In this document: positions 13,861-21,486 of the stretch, piece after piece | How the letters are laid out: the number at the start of each line of letters is the position of its first letter | Position numbering within the stretch: position 1 is the first letter of the stretch | Assembly (NCBI GenBank): GCA_016192845.1 | Contig: JACPTI010000141.1 | Span: 1-36,055, forward strand | Length of the DNA stretch: 36,055 bases | Source of the DNA: Acidobacteriota bacterium | GTDB taxonomy: Bacteria; Acidobacteriota; Vicinamibacteria; Vicinamibacterales; UBA2999 | Reading direction: 5' to 3' | Position numbers and translations under genes: made by a program | The notes under the pieces: model-generated | Told to the model about the DNA's origin: nothing | Seen by the model: the letters and a program-made list of their open reading frames with translations, nothing else | The model's database searches: none

Positions 13861-15558
13861 ATGAGCGACTCGCAGGAGAAGAAGCGGCACACCCTCGAGG
13901 ATCACCTCCTCGGCCTGGATCCGATGCACTCGCACGAGGAGGGCGAGGCGGACCACGACCACGATCATGACGATGGGGGGGGCGAGTACGACCCGACGGC
14001 GACGAGCCTGTGGGCGCAGGACAACATCACCCTGCTCTCGGTCGGCATCGACATCGGCTCGGCGTGCACGCAGGTGATCTTCTCGCGCGTCGAGCTGCGG
14101 CGCCTCGCCGATCAGCTCACGAGCCGCTACTTCGTCGTCGAGCGCGAGACGGTGCACCAGTCGCCGGTGGCGCTGACGCCGTATCTCAGCGAGGAGCGGA
14201 TCGACGATCAGGGGATCGGCCGCATCGTGGACGAGGCGTACGAGGCTGCACGCATTCATCCAGACGACATCGATACCGGCGCCGTGATCCTGACCGGCGA
14301 GGCGCTGCGCCGCGAGAACGCGAAAGCCATTGGCGACGTACTGGCGGAGGTGGGCGGCGAGTTCGTCTGCGCCGCCGCCGGCCATCACATGGAGTCGATG
14401 CTCGCGGCCTACGGCTCGGGCGCGGCCAAGGTGTCACACGACATGGGCGCGCCGATCCTGAACGTCGACATCGGCGGCGGCACCACGAAGCTCGCACTCG
14501 TCGAGAACGGCCACGTCGTCCACACGGCGGCGATTCACCTCGGCGGGCGACTCGCCGTCATCGACGAGACCGGGCGTCTGACGCGCCTCGATCCCGCAGG
14601 CAGGCGCCTCGCGGAGCTGGCCGGCTGCGGCTGGAGCCTGGGCGATCGCGTGAGCGAGCAGGATCTGGAACGCGTGACGGAATGGATGGCTGAGGCGCTC
14701 GTCACGGCGCTCACAGAGCATCCCGCGCCGGGCGAGGTCGACGGGCTGTGGCTGACGGAGCCGCTCGGAGCGATCGGCGTTGCGCCGGGGTCCCCACCGC
14801 GCCTGCGCGGTGGGGTGGCCGTTCAGGGCGCGATGTTCTCGGGCGGCGTGGGCGAGTACGTCTACGGGCGCGAGGCGCGCGACTTCGGCGACCTCGGCAA
14901 GCGGTTCGGGCGGGCGATTCGCGCACGGATCGACGCGGGGCGGCTGCCGTTTCCGCTGCTCCCGGCAGGGGAGTGCATCCGCGCCACGGCGCTGGGCGCG
15001 TCGGAGTACAGCGTGCAGCTCTCGGGGAACACGATCTACCTCTCGAGCCCGGGCGAACTGCTGCCGCGGAAGAACCTGCAGGTGGTCCAGCCGCGCCTGA
15101 CGCTGGGCGACACCGTGGAGCCCGCCGCGGTCGCAGCCGCCATCCGCGAGCACTTCCGGATCTTCGACCTGGTGGAAGGGGAGTCGGAGGTGGCGCTCGC
15201 GTTCCGCTGGCGCGGCGCGCCCTCATACGCGCGCATCGCCGGCCTCGCCCGCGGCGTCGTCGAAGCGCTGCCGGAGACGACGCGCGAGGGGAAGCCGATC
15301 TTCCTGGTGCTCGACGGCGACATCGCACAGACGCTCGGCGCCATCCTCAAGGAGGAGCTCGGCGTTCCGTCGGAGGCGCTGGTGCTCGACGGCATCTCGC
15401 TCTGGGACTTCGACTACATCGATCTGGGGCGCGTGCGGATGCCGTCGTTCACCGTGCCGGTGACCATCAAGTCGCTCGTCTTCTCGGCCGACCCGCGCAT
15501 CCCCCATAAGCACCACCATCGCCATCACGGCCATGAGCACCACCACCACGAGCATTGA
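13861..15558 (+). CDS. EutA-like reactivating ATPase with His-rich ends
   Basis: 565-aa ASKHA-fold protein related to EutA, which reactivates adenosylcobalamin-dependent ethanolamine ammonia-lyase. Phosphate motif 1 is VGIDIGSACTQV (near 61), phosphate motif 2 is NVDIGGGTTKLAL (near 201) and the adenosine motif is MFSGGVGEYVYG (near 325). Residues 23-38 (HSHEE...DHDHDHDD) and the last 20 residues (HKHHHRHHGHEHHHHEH) are metal-binding-like. Residues about 307-322, GVAPGSPPRLRGGVAV, come from a family C palindrome inserted in frame. GGAGG at 13853-13857 precedes ATG 13861. No EutB/EutC lies in the window, so the client enzyme is unknown. It is about 90-100 aa longer than E. coli EutA owing to the His-rich ends and the insert. 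Confidence 0.82.
   Translation: MSDSQEKKRHTLEDHLLGLDPMHSHEEGEADHDHDHDDGGGEYDPTATSLWAQDNITLLSVGIDIGSACTQVIFSRVELRRLADQLTSRYFVVERETVHQSPVALTPYLSEERIDDQGIGRIVDEAYEAARIHPDDIDTGAVILTGEALRRENAKAIGDVLAEVGGEFVCAAAGHHMESMLAAYGSGAAKVSHDMGAPILNVDIGGGTTKLALVENGHVVHTAAIHLGGRLAVIDETGRLTRLDPAGRRLAELAGCGWSLGDRVSEQDLERVTEWMAEALVTALTEHPAPGEVDGLWLTEPLGAIGVAPGSPPRLRGGVAVQGAMFSGGVGEYVYGREARDFGDLGKRFGRAIRARIDAGRLPFPLLPAGECIRATALGASEYSVQLSGNTIYLSSPGELLPRKNLQVVQPRLTLGDTVEPAAVAAAIREHFRIFDLVEGESEVALAFRWRGAPSYARIAGLARGVVEALPETTREGKPIFLVLDGDIAQTLGAILKEELGVPSEALVLDGISLWDFDYIDLGRVRMPSFTVPVTIKSLVFSADPRIPHKHHHRHHGHEHHHHEH
14792..14815. repeat. Family C palindrome inside the EutA-like gene
   Basis: CCCCACCGCGC (14792-14802) pairs perfectly with GCGCGGTGGGG (14805-14815). 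It is read through in frame by the EutA-like gene. It lies just before the conserved adenosine-binding motif, at what is probably a surface loop. Confidence 0.85.
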
Positions 15559-17362
15559 GGCGTTGGGTCGTGGCGCGAGCCCTTCGGGCTCGCGCGGCGA
15601 GCCAGAGCCACCCCACCGCGCAGGCGTGCGCGGTGGGGGCCCCGGCGGTTTGGCTCGCCCCACGATTGTTGCGCCCGCGTTCGACGCCAAGTGGCTGGTG
15701 ATTGGGATCTGTGTCGCCTTCACGGTCTACATCGGCGTCATCCCGCTCGGCTTCCTGCTCTGGCAGAGCTTCCGCACACCGCAGACCGCGGCGGCCGACG
15801 CCGTCTGGACGCTCGCCAACTACGCACAGGCATACGGGACCCTCGAGAACTACCGCCTGTTCTGGACCTCGATGCAGTTTGCGTCGGGCACGGCGCTTTT
15901 TTCCTTCGTGATCGGCACGACGCTGGCGTGGATGAACGAGCGGACGAACACGCCGTTCAAGGGCGTGATCTTCGCGCTGTCGCTCATCCCGCTCGTCATC
16001 CCGTCGATCCTCTTCACGGTCGCCTGGATTCTCCTCGCCAGCCCGCAGATCGGCATCGTCAATCTGGTACTCCAGAGCTGGCTCGGCCTCGAGCGGCCGC
16101 CGTTCGACATCTACTCGCTGCCCGGGATGATCTGGGTGGACGGCCTGCATTACTCGCCGATGGCGTTTCTGCTGATGACGGCGGCCTTTCGCGCGATGGA
16201 CCCCTCGCTCGAGGAGTCGGCCACCATGAGCGGCGCGGGCGTGCTGCAGGTGGTGCGGCGGGTGACCCTGCCGCTCGCGTGGCCGGCCATCGTGGCGACG
16301 ATCCTGATGCTCTTCATCCGCGCGATCGAGGCGTTCGAGGTACCCGCGCTCCTCGGGCTGCCGGTCGGAATCGAAGTCTTCACCTCCGCTATCTACCAGG
16401 CGGTGCACCGGTATCCGAGCCAGGTGGGCCTCGCCTCCGCGTACGCGGTGGCGCTGCTCATCATCACGAGCATTGGGGTGTACTTCGTGTCGCGCCTGTC
16501 GGGCGGCGGATCGAAGTACGCGACGATGACGGGCAAGGGGTTCCGCCCGCGCCAAATCGATCTCGGCCCGTGGCGCTGGCTGACCACGTCGATCTTCATC
16601 GGTTACTTCCTGCTGATCGTCGTCCTGCCGTTCGCGGTGCTGCTCTGGTCGTCGTTCCAGCGCTTCTACGCGGTGCCGTCGATGGAGGCGCTGCAGAACC
16701 TGACGCTCGACCCGTACCGGTTCATCTTCGACTACCCGAACCTGTGGCGGACGGTCGGCAACAGCCTGCTGCTGTCGTTCGGCGCGGCGACGATCGTGAT
16801 GCTCGTCACCTCGGTGATCTGCTGGATCGTGGTGAAGACGACGATTCCCGGGCGGTGGCTGCTCGACAACGTGGCGTCGCTGCCGATCGTGTTCCCCGGG
16901 CTGGTGCTCGGCCTGTCGATCATGATCTTCTACCTGAACGTCGACATCGGCATCTACGGGACGATCTGGATCATGCTCATCGCGTACATCACGCGCTTCA
17001 TGCCGTACGGGCTGCGCTACAGCACGACGTCGATGGTGCAGATCCACAGGGAGCTGGAGGAGTCGGCGGCGATGTGCGGCGCCTCGTGGTTTGCCACGTT
17101 CCGCCGGGTGATCCTGCCGCTCCTCAAACCCGGGCTGCTGGCCGGCTGGATCTACGTGATGATCGTCTCGATCCGCGAGCTCTCCACGTCGATCCTCCTC
17201 TACAGCCCCGACACGCAGGTCATCTCCATCGTCATCTGGGAGCTGTGGGAGAATGGCCAGTACGTCGAGCTCTCCGCCCTCGGCGTGCTCTTCATCACCG
17301 CGCTGTTCGTGCTCGTTCTCACGACCCAGTGGATTGGTCGGAAGTACGGAATTAAAGACTAG
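15533..17362 (+). CDS. Fe3+/phosphonate-type ABC transporter permease, two fused domains
   Basis: 609-aa inner-membrane permease with about 12 hydrophobic segments and two BPD_transp_1 domains, as in FbpB/AfuB and related importers. Both EAA-type ATPase-contact loops are present: EESATMSGAGVLQVVRRVTL near 227 and EESAAMCGASWFATFRRVIL near 508. ATG 15533 overlaps the EutA-like gene by 26 bp, but residues 13-43 are then encoded by a composite palindrome. A TTG at 15650, just after that element, would give MARPTIVAPAFDAKW and a 570-aa protein of ordinary length. Which start is used is open. It forms the importer with the following ATPase and probably with the three solute-binding proteins further down. 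Confidence 0.88.
   Translation: MSTTTTSIEALGRGASPSGSRGEPEPPHRAGVRGGGPGGLARPTIVAPAFDAKWLVIGICVAFTVYIGVIPLGFLLWQSFRTPQTAAADAVWTLANYAQAYGTLENYRLFWTSMQFASGTALFSFVIGTTLAWMNERTNTPFKGVIFALSLIPLVIPSILFTVAWILLASPQIGIVNLVLQSWLGLERPPFDIYSLPGMIWVDGLHYSPMAFLLMTAAFRAMDPSLEESATMSGAGVLQVVRRVTLPLAWPAIVATILMLFIRAIEAFEVPALLGLPVGIEVFTSAIYQAVHRYPSQVGLASAYAVALLIITSIGVYFVSRLSGGGSKYATMTGKGFRPRQIDLGPWRWLTTSIFIGYFLLIVVLPFAVLLWSSFQRFYAVPSMEALQNLTLDPYRFIFDYPNLWRTVGNSLLLSFGAATIVMLVTSVICWIVVKTTIPGRWLLDNVASLPIVFPGLVLGLSIMIFYLNVDIGIYGTIWIMLIAYITRFMPYGLRYSTTSMVQIHRELEESAAMCGASWFATFRRVILPLLKPGLLAGWIYVMIVSIRELSTSILLYSPDTQVISIVIWELWENGQYVELSALGVLFITALFVLVLTTQWIGRKYGIKD
15570..15663 (-). repeat. Composite palindrome B+C (inverted) at the permease N-terminus
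   Basis: Read on the minus strand it is a family B element (GTGGGGCGAGCC ... GCGAGCCC-GAA-GGGCTCGCGCCAC) whose first hairpin is split by a family C palindrome (15611-15622 with 15627-15638). It is the same B+C composite as at 10305-10392, in the opposite orientation and with different bases. It is open in the permease frame. Confidence 0.82.
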
Positions 17363-17374
17363 GGATCGAGAACA

Positions 17375-17425
17375 GTCGTTCGAACTTCGAGGTTCTCGAT
17401 TCTCAGTTCGTGTTCGGTGAACGAC
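17375..17425. repeat. Family G inverted-repeat element (GTTCTCGATTCTC words)
   Basis: GTCGTTC (17375-17381) and GAACGAC (17419-17425) are complementary ends around GTTCTCG/GTTCGTGTTCGG words. It fills the junction between permease and ATPase. A possible GTG start (17417) lies in its right arm. A longer relative is at 24375-24591. Confidence 0.65.
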
Positions 17426-18628
17426 ATGCTCGTCGTCGAAGGTCTCTGCACCGAGTATCACGGCGACCGCGGCCAGGTGGTGAAGGCCGCGCAGGAGGTG
17501 AGCTTCACCGTCGAGGAGGGGCGGCTGTTCACGCTGCTCGGCCCGAGCGGCTGCGGCAAGACGACGACGCTCAGGTCGATTGCCGGGCTGGAGCGGCCGA
17601 AGGCGGGCGAGATCTCGGTGAACGGCCAGCTCGTCTACTCCTCGTCCAAGGGGATCTTCGTCGTGCCGAACCGCCGCGGCTTCGGCATGGTCTTCCAGTC
17701 GTACGCGATCTGGCCGCACATGAACGTCTTCGAGAACGTCGCCTTTCCGCTCGAGGTCGGCGACCGCCGGTACGCGCGGCAGGAGATCCGCGACAAGGTG
17801 ATGCGCGTGCTCACCGCCGTGCAGCTCGATCATCTGGCCGGTCGCGAGGCGACGAAGCTCTCCGGCGGGCAGCAGCAGCGGCTGGCGCTCGCGCGTGCCC
17901 TCGTGATGCAGCCGGCGCTGCTGCTGCTCGACGAGCCGCTCTCCAACCTCGACGCGAAGCTGCGCGAGCAGATGCGCTTCGAGCTGAAGCGCCTGCAGCG
18001 CGAGCTGAAGATCACCACCGTCTACGTCACGCACGATCAGAGCGAGGCGCTCGCGCTGTCGCACCGGATCGCCGTGATGAAGGACGGGCGCATCCAGCAG
18101 ATCGGCACGCCGCGCGAGATCTACGAGCACCCGGCCAGTCAGTTCGTCGCCGACTTCGTGGGGAACACGAACTTCATCGAGGGGACCGTGGTGGGTGTCG
18201 CGGAACCGGCGTACGCGATCTCGGCCGTAGCTGCCAGTGGGGCGAGCCTTGCAGGCTCGCCCGGCGGACCCGAAGGGTCCGCCCCACATGACGGAGGCGC
18301 AGGCGCCAGCGGCCGCTGCCTCGTCCGCACCGAGATCGGCGACCTCAAGGTACACGCCACGCAGGAGTTCGGCCGCGACGAGCGCGTGTCGGTATCCGTG
18401 CGGCCCGAGGACGTGGAGCTGTCGGAGCAGAAGCCGGCCGGCGACAACGTCTGGGAGGGGCGCGTGGCCCAGAAGGTCTTTCTGGGCGAGGCGGTCGACT
18501 TTCAGGTGACGGTCGGCCCGCGCACGCTGCTCTCGCGCCGCCATCCCACGCTGCGCACCAGGATCGGCGAGCCGATCTGGGTGCAGCTCGACCCGGAGAA
18601 GTGCGTCGTGCTCAAGGTCTACGGGTGA
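17426..18628 (+). CDS. ABC transporter ATPase (FbpC/PotA type) with an in-frame palindromic insert
   Basis: 400-aa cytoplasmic ATPase driving the adjacent permease. Walker A GPSGCGKTTT is near 39, the Q-loop VFQSYAIWPHM near 89, the signature LSGGQQQRLALARAL near 145, Walker B LLLLDEPLSNLD near 165 and the H-loop VTHDQSEA near 202. A TOBE-type C-terminal domain follows (VSVRPEDVEL). Residues about 271-288 (SGASLAGSPGGPEGSAPH) are encoded by a complete family B palindrome at the start of that domain. ATG 17426 is chosen; GTG 17417 would add three residues from the family G element. The length exceeds typical FbpC (about 350 aa) largely because of the insert and a Gly/Ala-rich stretch after it. 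Confidence 0.9.
   Translation: MLVVEGLCTEYHGDRGQVVKAAQEVSFTVEEGRLFTLLGPSGCGKTTTLRSIAGLERPKAGEISVNGQLVYSSSKGIFVVPNRRGFGMVFQSYAIWPHMNVFENVAFPLEVGDRRYARQEIRDKVMRVLTAVQLDHLAGREATKLSGGQQQRLALARALVMQPALLLLDEPLSNLDAKLREQMRFELKRLQRELKITTVYVTHDQSEALALSHRIAVMKDGRIQQIGTPREIYEHPASQFVADFVGNTNFIEGTVVGVAEPAYAISAVAASGASLAGSPGGPEGSAPHDGGAGASGRCLVRTEIGDLKVHATQEFGRDERVSVSVRPEDVELSEQKPAGDNVWEGRVAQKVFLGEAVDFQVTVGPRTLLSRRHPTLRTRIGEPIWVQLDPEKCVVLKVYG
18237..18288 (+). repeat. Family B palindrome inside the ATPase gene
   Basis: A 52-bp element from GTGGGGCGAGCC to CCGCCCCACA, with hairpins GCGAGCC-TTGCA-GGCTCGC and GGCGGACCC-GAA-GGGTCCGCC. It is translated as part of the ATPase without a stop or frameshift. It closely matches the intergenic copy at 1297-1350 in layout; GGCGAACCC is GGCGGACCC here with the paired change on the other arm. 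Confidence 0.88.
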
Positions 18629-18665
18629 TGTTGCTCGAATCGCTTTTCGGGCCGCGCCGCTTCCA

Positions 18666-18690
18666 CCCCACCGCGCAGTGCGCGGTGGGG
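18666..18690. repeat. Family C palindrome
   Basis: CCCCACCGCGCA (18666-18677) and TGCGCGGTGGGG (18679-18690) leave a one-base loop, followed by GGCCCCGGG. It lies in the 142-bp gap between the ATPase gene and the TPP enzyme gene; nothing else is recognised in that gap. Confidence 0.85.
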
Positions 18691-18770
18691 GCCCCGGGTT
18701 GTCGCGGCCCGCTGTTCTCGCGCGGAGGCTTGTTGTGATTCGGACTCGGTCAGTTCGGACGGTCGAGTAG

Positions 18771-20510
18771 ATGGCTCAGGATCGCTGGGCCTCGGATGTC
18801 ATCGTCGATCTCCTCCATGCCTACGACCTGCCATACGCCGCCATCAATCCCGGCGCGAGCTTCCGCGGCCTGCACGATTCGATCGTGAACTACGGCGGCA
18901 ACCGTCCCGAGCTGCTGCTCTGCCAGCACGAGGAGACGGCGGTGCAGATCGCGCACGGCCACGCGAAGGCGAGCGGCCGGCCGATGGCGGCCATCCTGCA
19001 CAACCTGGTGGGGCTGCTGCACGCCAACATGGCGATCTACTACGCCTCCATCGACCGCGCGCCGGTCTTCATCATCGGCGCCACCGGGCCGATGGACGAG
19101 ACGAAGCGCCGGCCGCGCATCGACTGGATTCACACCGCGCAGAACCAGGGCGAGCAGGTGCGCCCGTACACCAAGTGGGACTACCAGCCGCACACGATCG
19201 ACGGCGTGCCCGAGTCGTTCGCGCGCGCCTACGCGGTGATGATGACCGAGCCGCGCGGGCCGATCTACATGTGCTACGACGCGTGGCTGCAGGAGCAGCG
19301 GCTGGACCACGACGTGGCGCTGCTGCCGGCCGGCGCCGCGAAGGTGCCGACCCGCATGGCGCCGGACCCGGAGGCGCTGGAGGAAGCCGCCGCGCTCGTT
19401 GCCGCCGCCGAGCGGCCGGTGATCATCGCGGAGTACGTCGGCCGCGAGCCCGAGGGCTTTCACGCGCTCGTCGCGCTGGCCGAAACGGCCGGCGTGCCCG
19501 TGTACGACGTCGACAGCCGGCTGAACTTCCCGTCGCGGCATCCGCTCAACATGAGCTACACGAAGGACGTCTTCCGCGACGCGGATCTCATTCTGTGCCT
19601 CGATACGCGCGACTGGGAGCGGCCGACGACGGAGCTGGTGAGCGCGACGCGGGAGGTGAGGTCCATCGTGCCGGCGGGTGCAAAGTGGATCGACATCGGC
19701 TTCGCGGATCTGGAGCTGTCGAGCTGGGCGCTCGACTACCAGCGCCTGCATCACGCCGACCTGCGGATTCTCGCCGACACGACGCTCGCGATCCCGGCAT
19801 TGACGAAACGGCTCGAGGCGCGGCGGGAACGCGACGCCGGCCTTCGGGAGCGAATGAAAGCGCGCTCCGCCGAGTTCACGGGCAAGAGCCGGGCGCGGCG
19901 GGAGAAGTGGGCGCGCGACGCACGAGAGGACTGGGATGCGAGCCCGATCACGCTGCCGCGGCTCGCGTCGGAGGTGTGGGACGCCATCAAAGACGAGGAC
20001 TGGGTGCTCACCGCCGGCACGCTCGAGCAGTGGACGCGCAAGCTGTGGGATTTCGACGAGCCGCACCGGCATCCCGGCCGCTCGCTCGGCACCGCCACGC
20101 AGTTCGGCATCTCGATTGGCGTCGCCCTCGCGCATCGCCCGCACAAGCGGCTCGTCGTCGACATCCAGCCCGACGGCGACCTGATGTTCGACGCCGGCGC
20201 GCTCTGGACCGTCGCCAAGCACCGCATCCCGATGCTCGTGGTCATGTACAACAACCGCGCGTACTACAACGACTGGGAGCACCAGATCCGGATGGCGCGG
20301 CTGCGCGACACGCCCCTCGAGCGCGCGCACATCGGCATGGACCTCGAGGGCCCGGCGCCCGACTTTGCGGCGATGGCGCGGTCGATGGGGTGGTACGCCG
20401 AAGGGCCGTTCGAGTCGCCGGACGGGCTGGCCGACGCCCTGAAACGGGCCATTGCGAAGGTAAAAGCGGGCCAGCCCGCCCTCCTCGACACGGTTACGCA
20501 GAAGCGATAG
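18771..20510 (+). CDS. Thiamine-diphosphate-dependent enzyme (acetolactate synthase/benzoylformate decarboxylase superfamily)
   Basis: 579-aa cytosolic enzyme with the three-domain layout of the IlvB/BFD/pyruvate-decarboxylase group. The N-terminal domain carries the catalytic Glu in CQHEETAVQIAHG (E54). The TPP/Mg2+ signature runs from PDGDLMFDAGALW to VVMYNN (about 467-495), the expected GDG-to-NN spacing. The middle domain is PVIIAEYVGREPEGF onward. The substrate is probably a 2-oxo acid, but decarboxylation cannot be told from carboligation; aromatic 2-oxo acids are possible in this setting. The start ATG 18771 has only a weak ribosome-binding site. It is followed by a beta-hydroxyacid dehydrogenase that could reduce the product. 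Confidence 0.87.
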   Translation: MAQDRWASDVIVDLLHAYDLPYAAINPGASFRGLHDSIVNYGGNRPELLLCQHEETAVQIAHGHAKASGRPMAAILHNLVGLLHANMAIYYASIDRAPVFIIGATGPMDETKRRPRIDWIHTAQNQGEQVRPYTKWDYQPHTIDGVPESFARAYAVMMTEPRGPIYMCYDAWLQEQRLDHDVALLPAGAAKVPTRMAPDPEALEEAAALVAAAERPVIIAEYVGREPEGFHALVALAETAGVPVYDVDSRLNFPSRHPLNMSYTKDVFRDADLILCLDTRDWERPTTELVSATREVRSIVPAGAKWIDIGFADLELSSWALDYQRLHHADLRILADTTLAIPALTKRLEARRERDAGLRERMKARSAEFTGKSRARREKWARDAREDWDASPITLPRLASEVWDAIKDEDWVLTAGTLEQWTRKLWDFDEPHRHPGRSLGTATQFGISIGVALAHRPHKRLVVDIQPDGDLMFDAGALWTVAKHRIPMLVVMYNNRAYYNDWEHQIRMARLRDTPLERAHIGMDLEGPAPDFAAMARSMGWYAEGPFESPDGLADALKRAIAKVKAGQPALLDTVTQKR

Positions 20511-20513
20511 AAA

Positions 20514-20614
20514 CAGGGGTCAGGGGTCAGGGGTCGGGGGTCAGGGGTCAGAAGTCACGGGACAGGACAAGAGGCCGACAGACTGACTCCCGACCCCTGA
20601 CTCCTGACCCCCTG
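20514..20614. repeat. Family F inverted-repeat element (CAGGGGTCAGGGGTCAGG words)
   Basis: The left arm at 20514-20536 (tandem CAGGGGT words) is complementary to the right arm at 20591-20614 with one mismatch and one extra base. It fills the whole 115-bp gap between the TPP enzyme gene and the dehydrogenase gene and would form a large hairpin in DNA or RNA. Confidence 0.8.
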
Positions 20615-20625
20615 CATTGCGAGGC

Positions 20626-21447
20626 ATGAAGACAGCGAGCGCACTGAAAACCGTTGGCGTCATCGGCGCGGGTCGCATGGGCCAGCCCATCATTGGCCAC
20701 ATGGCGCGCAGGGGGCTCACGGTCCTCGCGCACGACATCGATCCGGCCAAACGGGGCGCCGTGGAGAAGCTGCGCGCCGGCTGGGCCGAGACGCCCGCCG
20801 TCCTGGCTGCACAATGCGAGGCGATCCTGATCTGCGTCGGCTACGACCGGGAGCTGCGCGAGCTGATGGGCGACTTGCTCGGCGTGCTGCCGCGGGAGAC
20901 AATCGTCGCCGTTCTGTCGACCGTGCATCCGCGCACGGTGCGGGAGCTGGCGGCCGCGGCAAAGCCGTACGGCGTGCATCTCGTCGACACGACGGTCGCG
21001 CGCGGCGGCCGCGCGGCCGACGCGGGGACCCTGCTCGCGTTCATGGCGGGCGACGAGGACGTCGTGGAGCGGCTTACGCCCGTCTTCTCCTGCTTCTCGG
21101 CCGACATCGTCCACACGGGCGGCGTCGGGACGGCGCAGGTGGCGAAGGCGGCCAACAACCTCGTGATGTGGGCGTGCCTCATCGCCAACCACGAGGCGCT
21201 GGCGCTCTCGAAGCGGTGTGGCGTCGACGTCGACCGGCTGCGCCAGGCGCTCCTCAAGAGCAGCGCCGACAACTACGCGCTGCGCCACTGGGGGGAGAAT
21301 ACGATGGCGTGGGCGGAAGACGACATGGAAATCGTCCAGCAGATGGCGCACGAGGCCGGCATCAGCCTGCCACAGGCCGGACTGAACCGCGAGCTGTGCC
21401 GCACGCTGAAGCCGAAGCGCTTCAAGCTGGATGAATACGGCGTATAG
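20626..21447 (+). CDS. NAD(P)-dependent beta-hydroxyacid dehydrogenase (HIBADH family)
   Basis: 273-aa member of the 3-hydroxyisobutyrate/tartronate-semialdehyde dehydrogenase family, reversibly oxidising a 3-hydroxy acid. The nucleotide loop is GVIGAGRMG (11-19). The substrate-binding motif is DTTVARGGRAADAG (121-134), a variant of the usual DAPVSGG. The catalytic lysine is K174 in GTAQVAKAANNL. The start is ATG 20626, which begins directly before the nucleotide fold; TTG 20617 is an alternative. Probably co-transcribed with the TPP enzyme upstream and the cupins downstream. The natural substrate is not predictable, because the DTTVARGG loop differs from well-studied members. Confidence 0.87.
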   Translation: MKTASALKTVGVIGAGRMGQPIIGHMARRGLTVLAHDIDPAKRGAVEKLRAGWAETPAVLAAQCEAILICVGYDRELRELMGDLLGVLPRETIVAVLSTVHPRTVRELAAAAKPYGVHLVDTTVARGGRAADAGTLLAFMAGDEDVVERLTPVFSCFSADIVHTGGVGTAQVAKAANNLVMWACLIANHEALALSKRCGVDVDRLRQALLKSSADNYALRHWGENTMAWAEDDMEIVQQMAHEAGISLPQAGLNRELCRTLKPKRFKLDEYGV

Positions 21448-21456
21448 GTACGTAGC

Positions 21457-21474
21457 GTCCGGCTTCAGCCGGAC
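21457..21474 (+). repeat. Family A palindrome
   Basis: GTCCGGCTTCAGCCGGAC preceded by GTACGTAGC. The conserved flank starts directly after the dehydrogenase TAG (21445-21447), and the first cupin gene begins 12 bases later. Confidence 0.85.
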
Positions 21475-21486
21475 CTGGGAACGCAT

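Noticed and set aside
15508..15558. His-rich tail of the EutA-like protein as a cloned affinity tag
   Set aside because: The tail is mixed with Lys, Arg, Gly and Glu, uses natural codons, and the N-terminus is His/Asp-rich too; it is a natural metal-binding tail.
13861..15558. Ethanolamine-utilisation microcompartment locus
   Set aside because: Only an EutA-like gene is present; no shell protein, EutB/EutC, EutE or EutG is seen.
15467..18544. A very long open frame on the minus strand opposite the permease and ATPase genes
   Set aside because: It is a shadow: composition is extreme in Arg/Asp/His, it has no ribosome-binding site or recognised domain, and both plus-strand genes opposite it have full sets of motifs. 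Long antisense frames are expected at this GC content.
20514..20614. Possible CRISPR array at tandem direct repeats
   Set aside because: The repeats are 7-10-base words without unique spacers, arranged as an inverted foldback; no cas genes are present.
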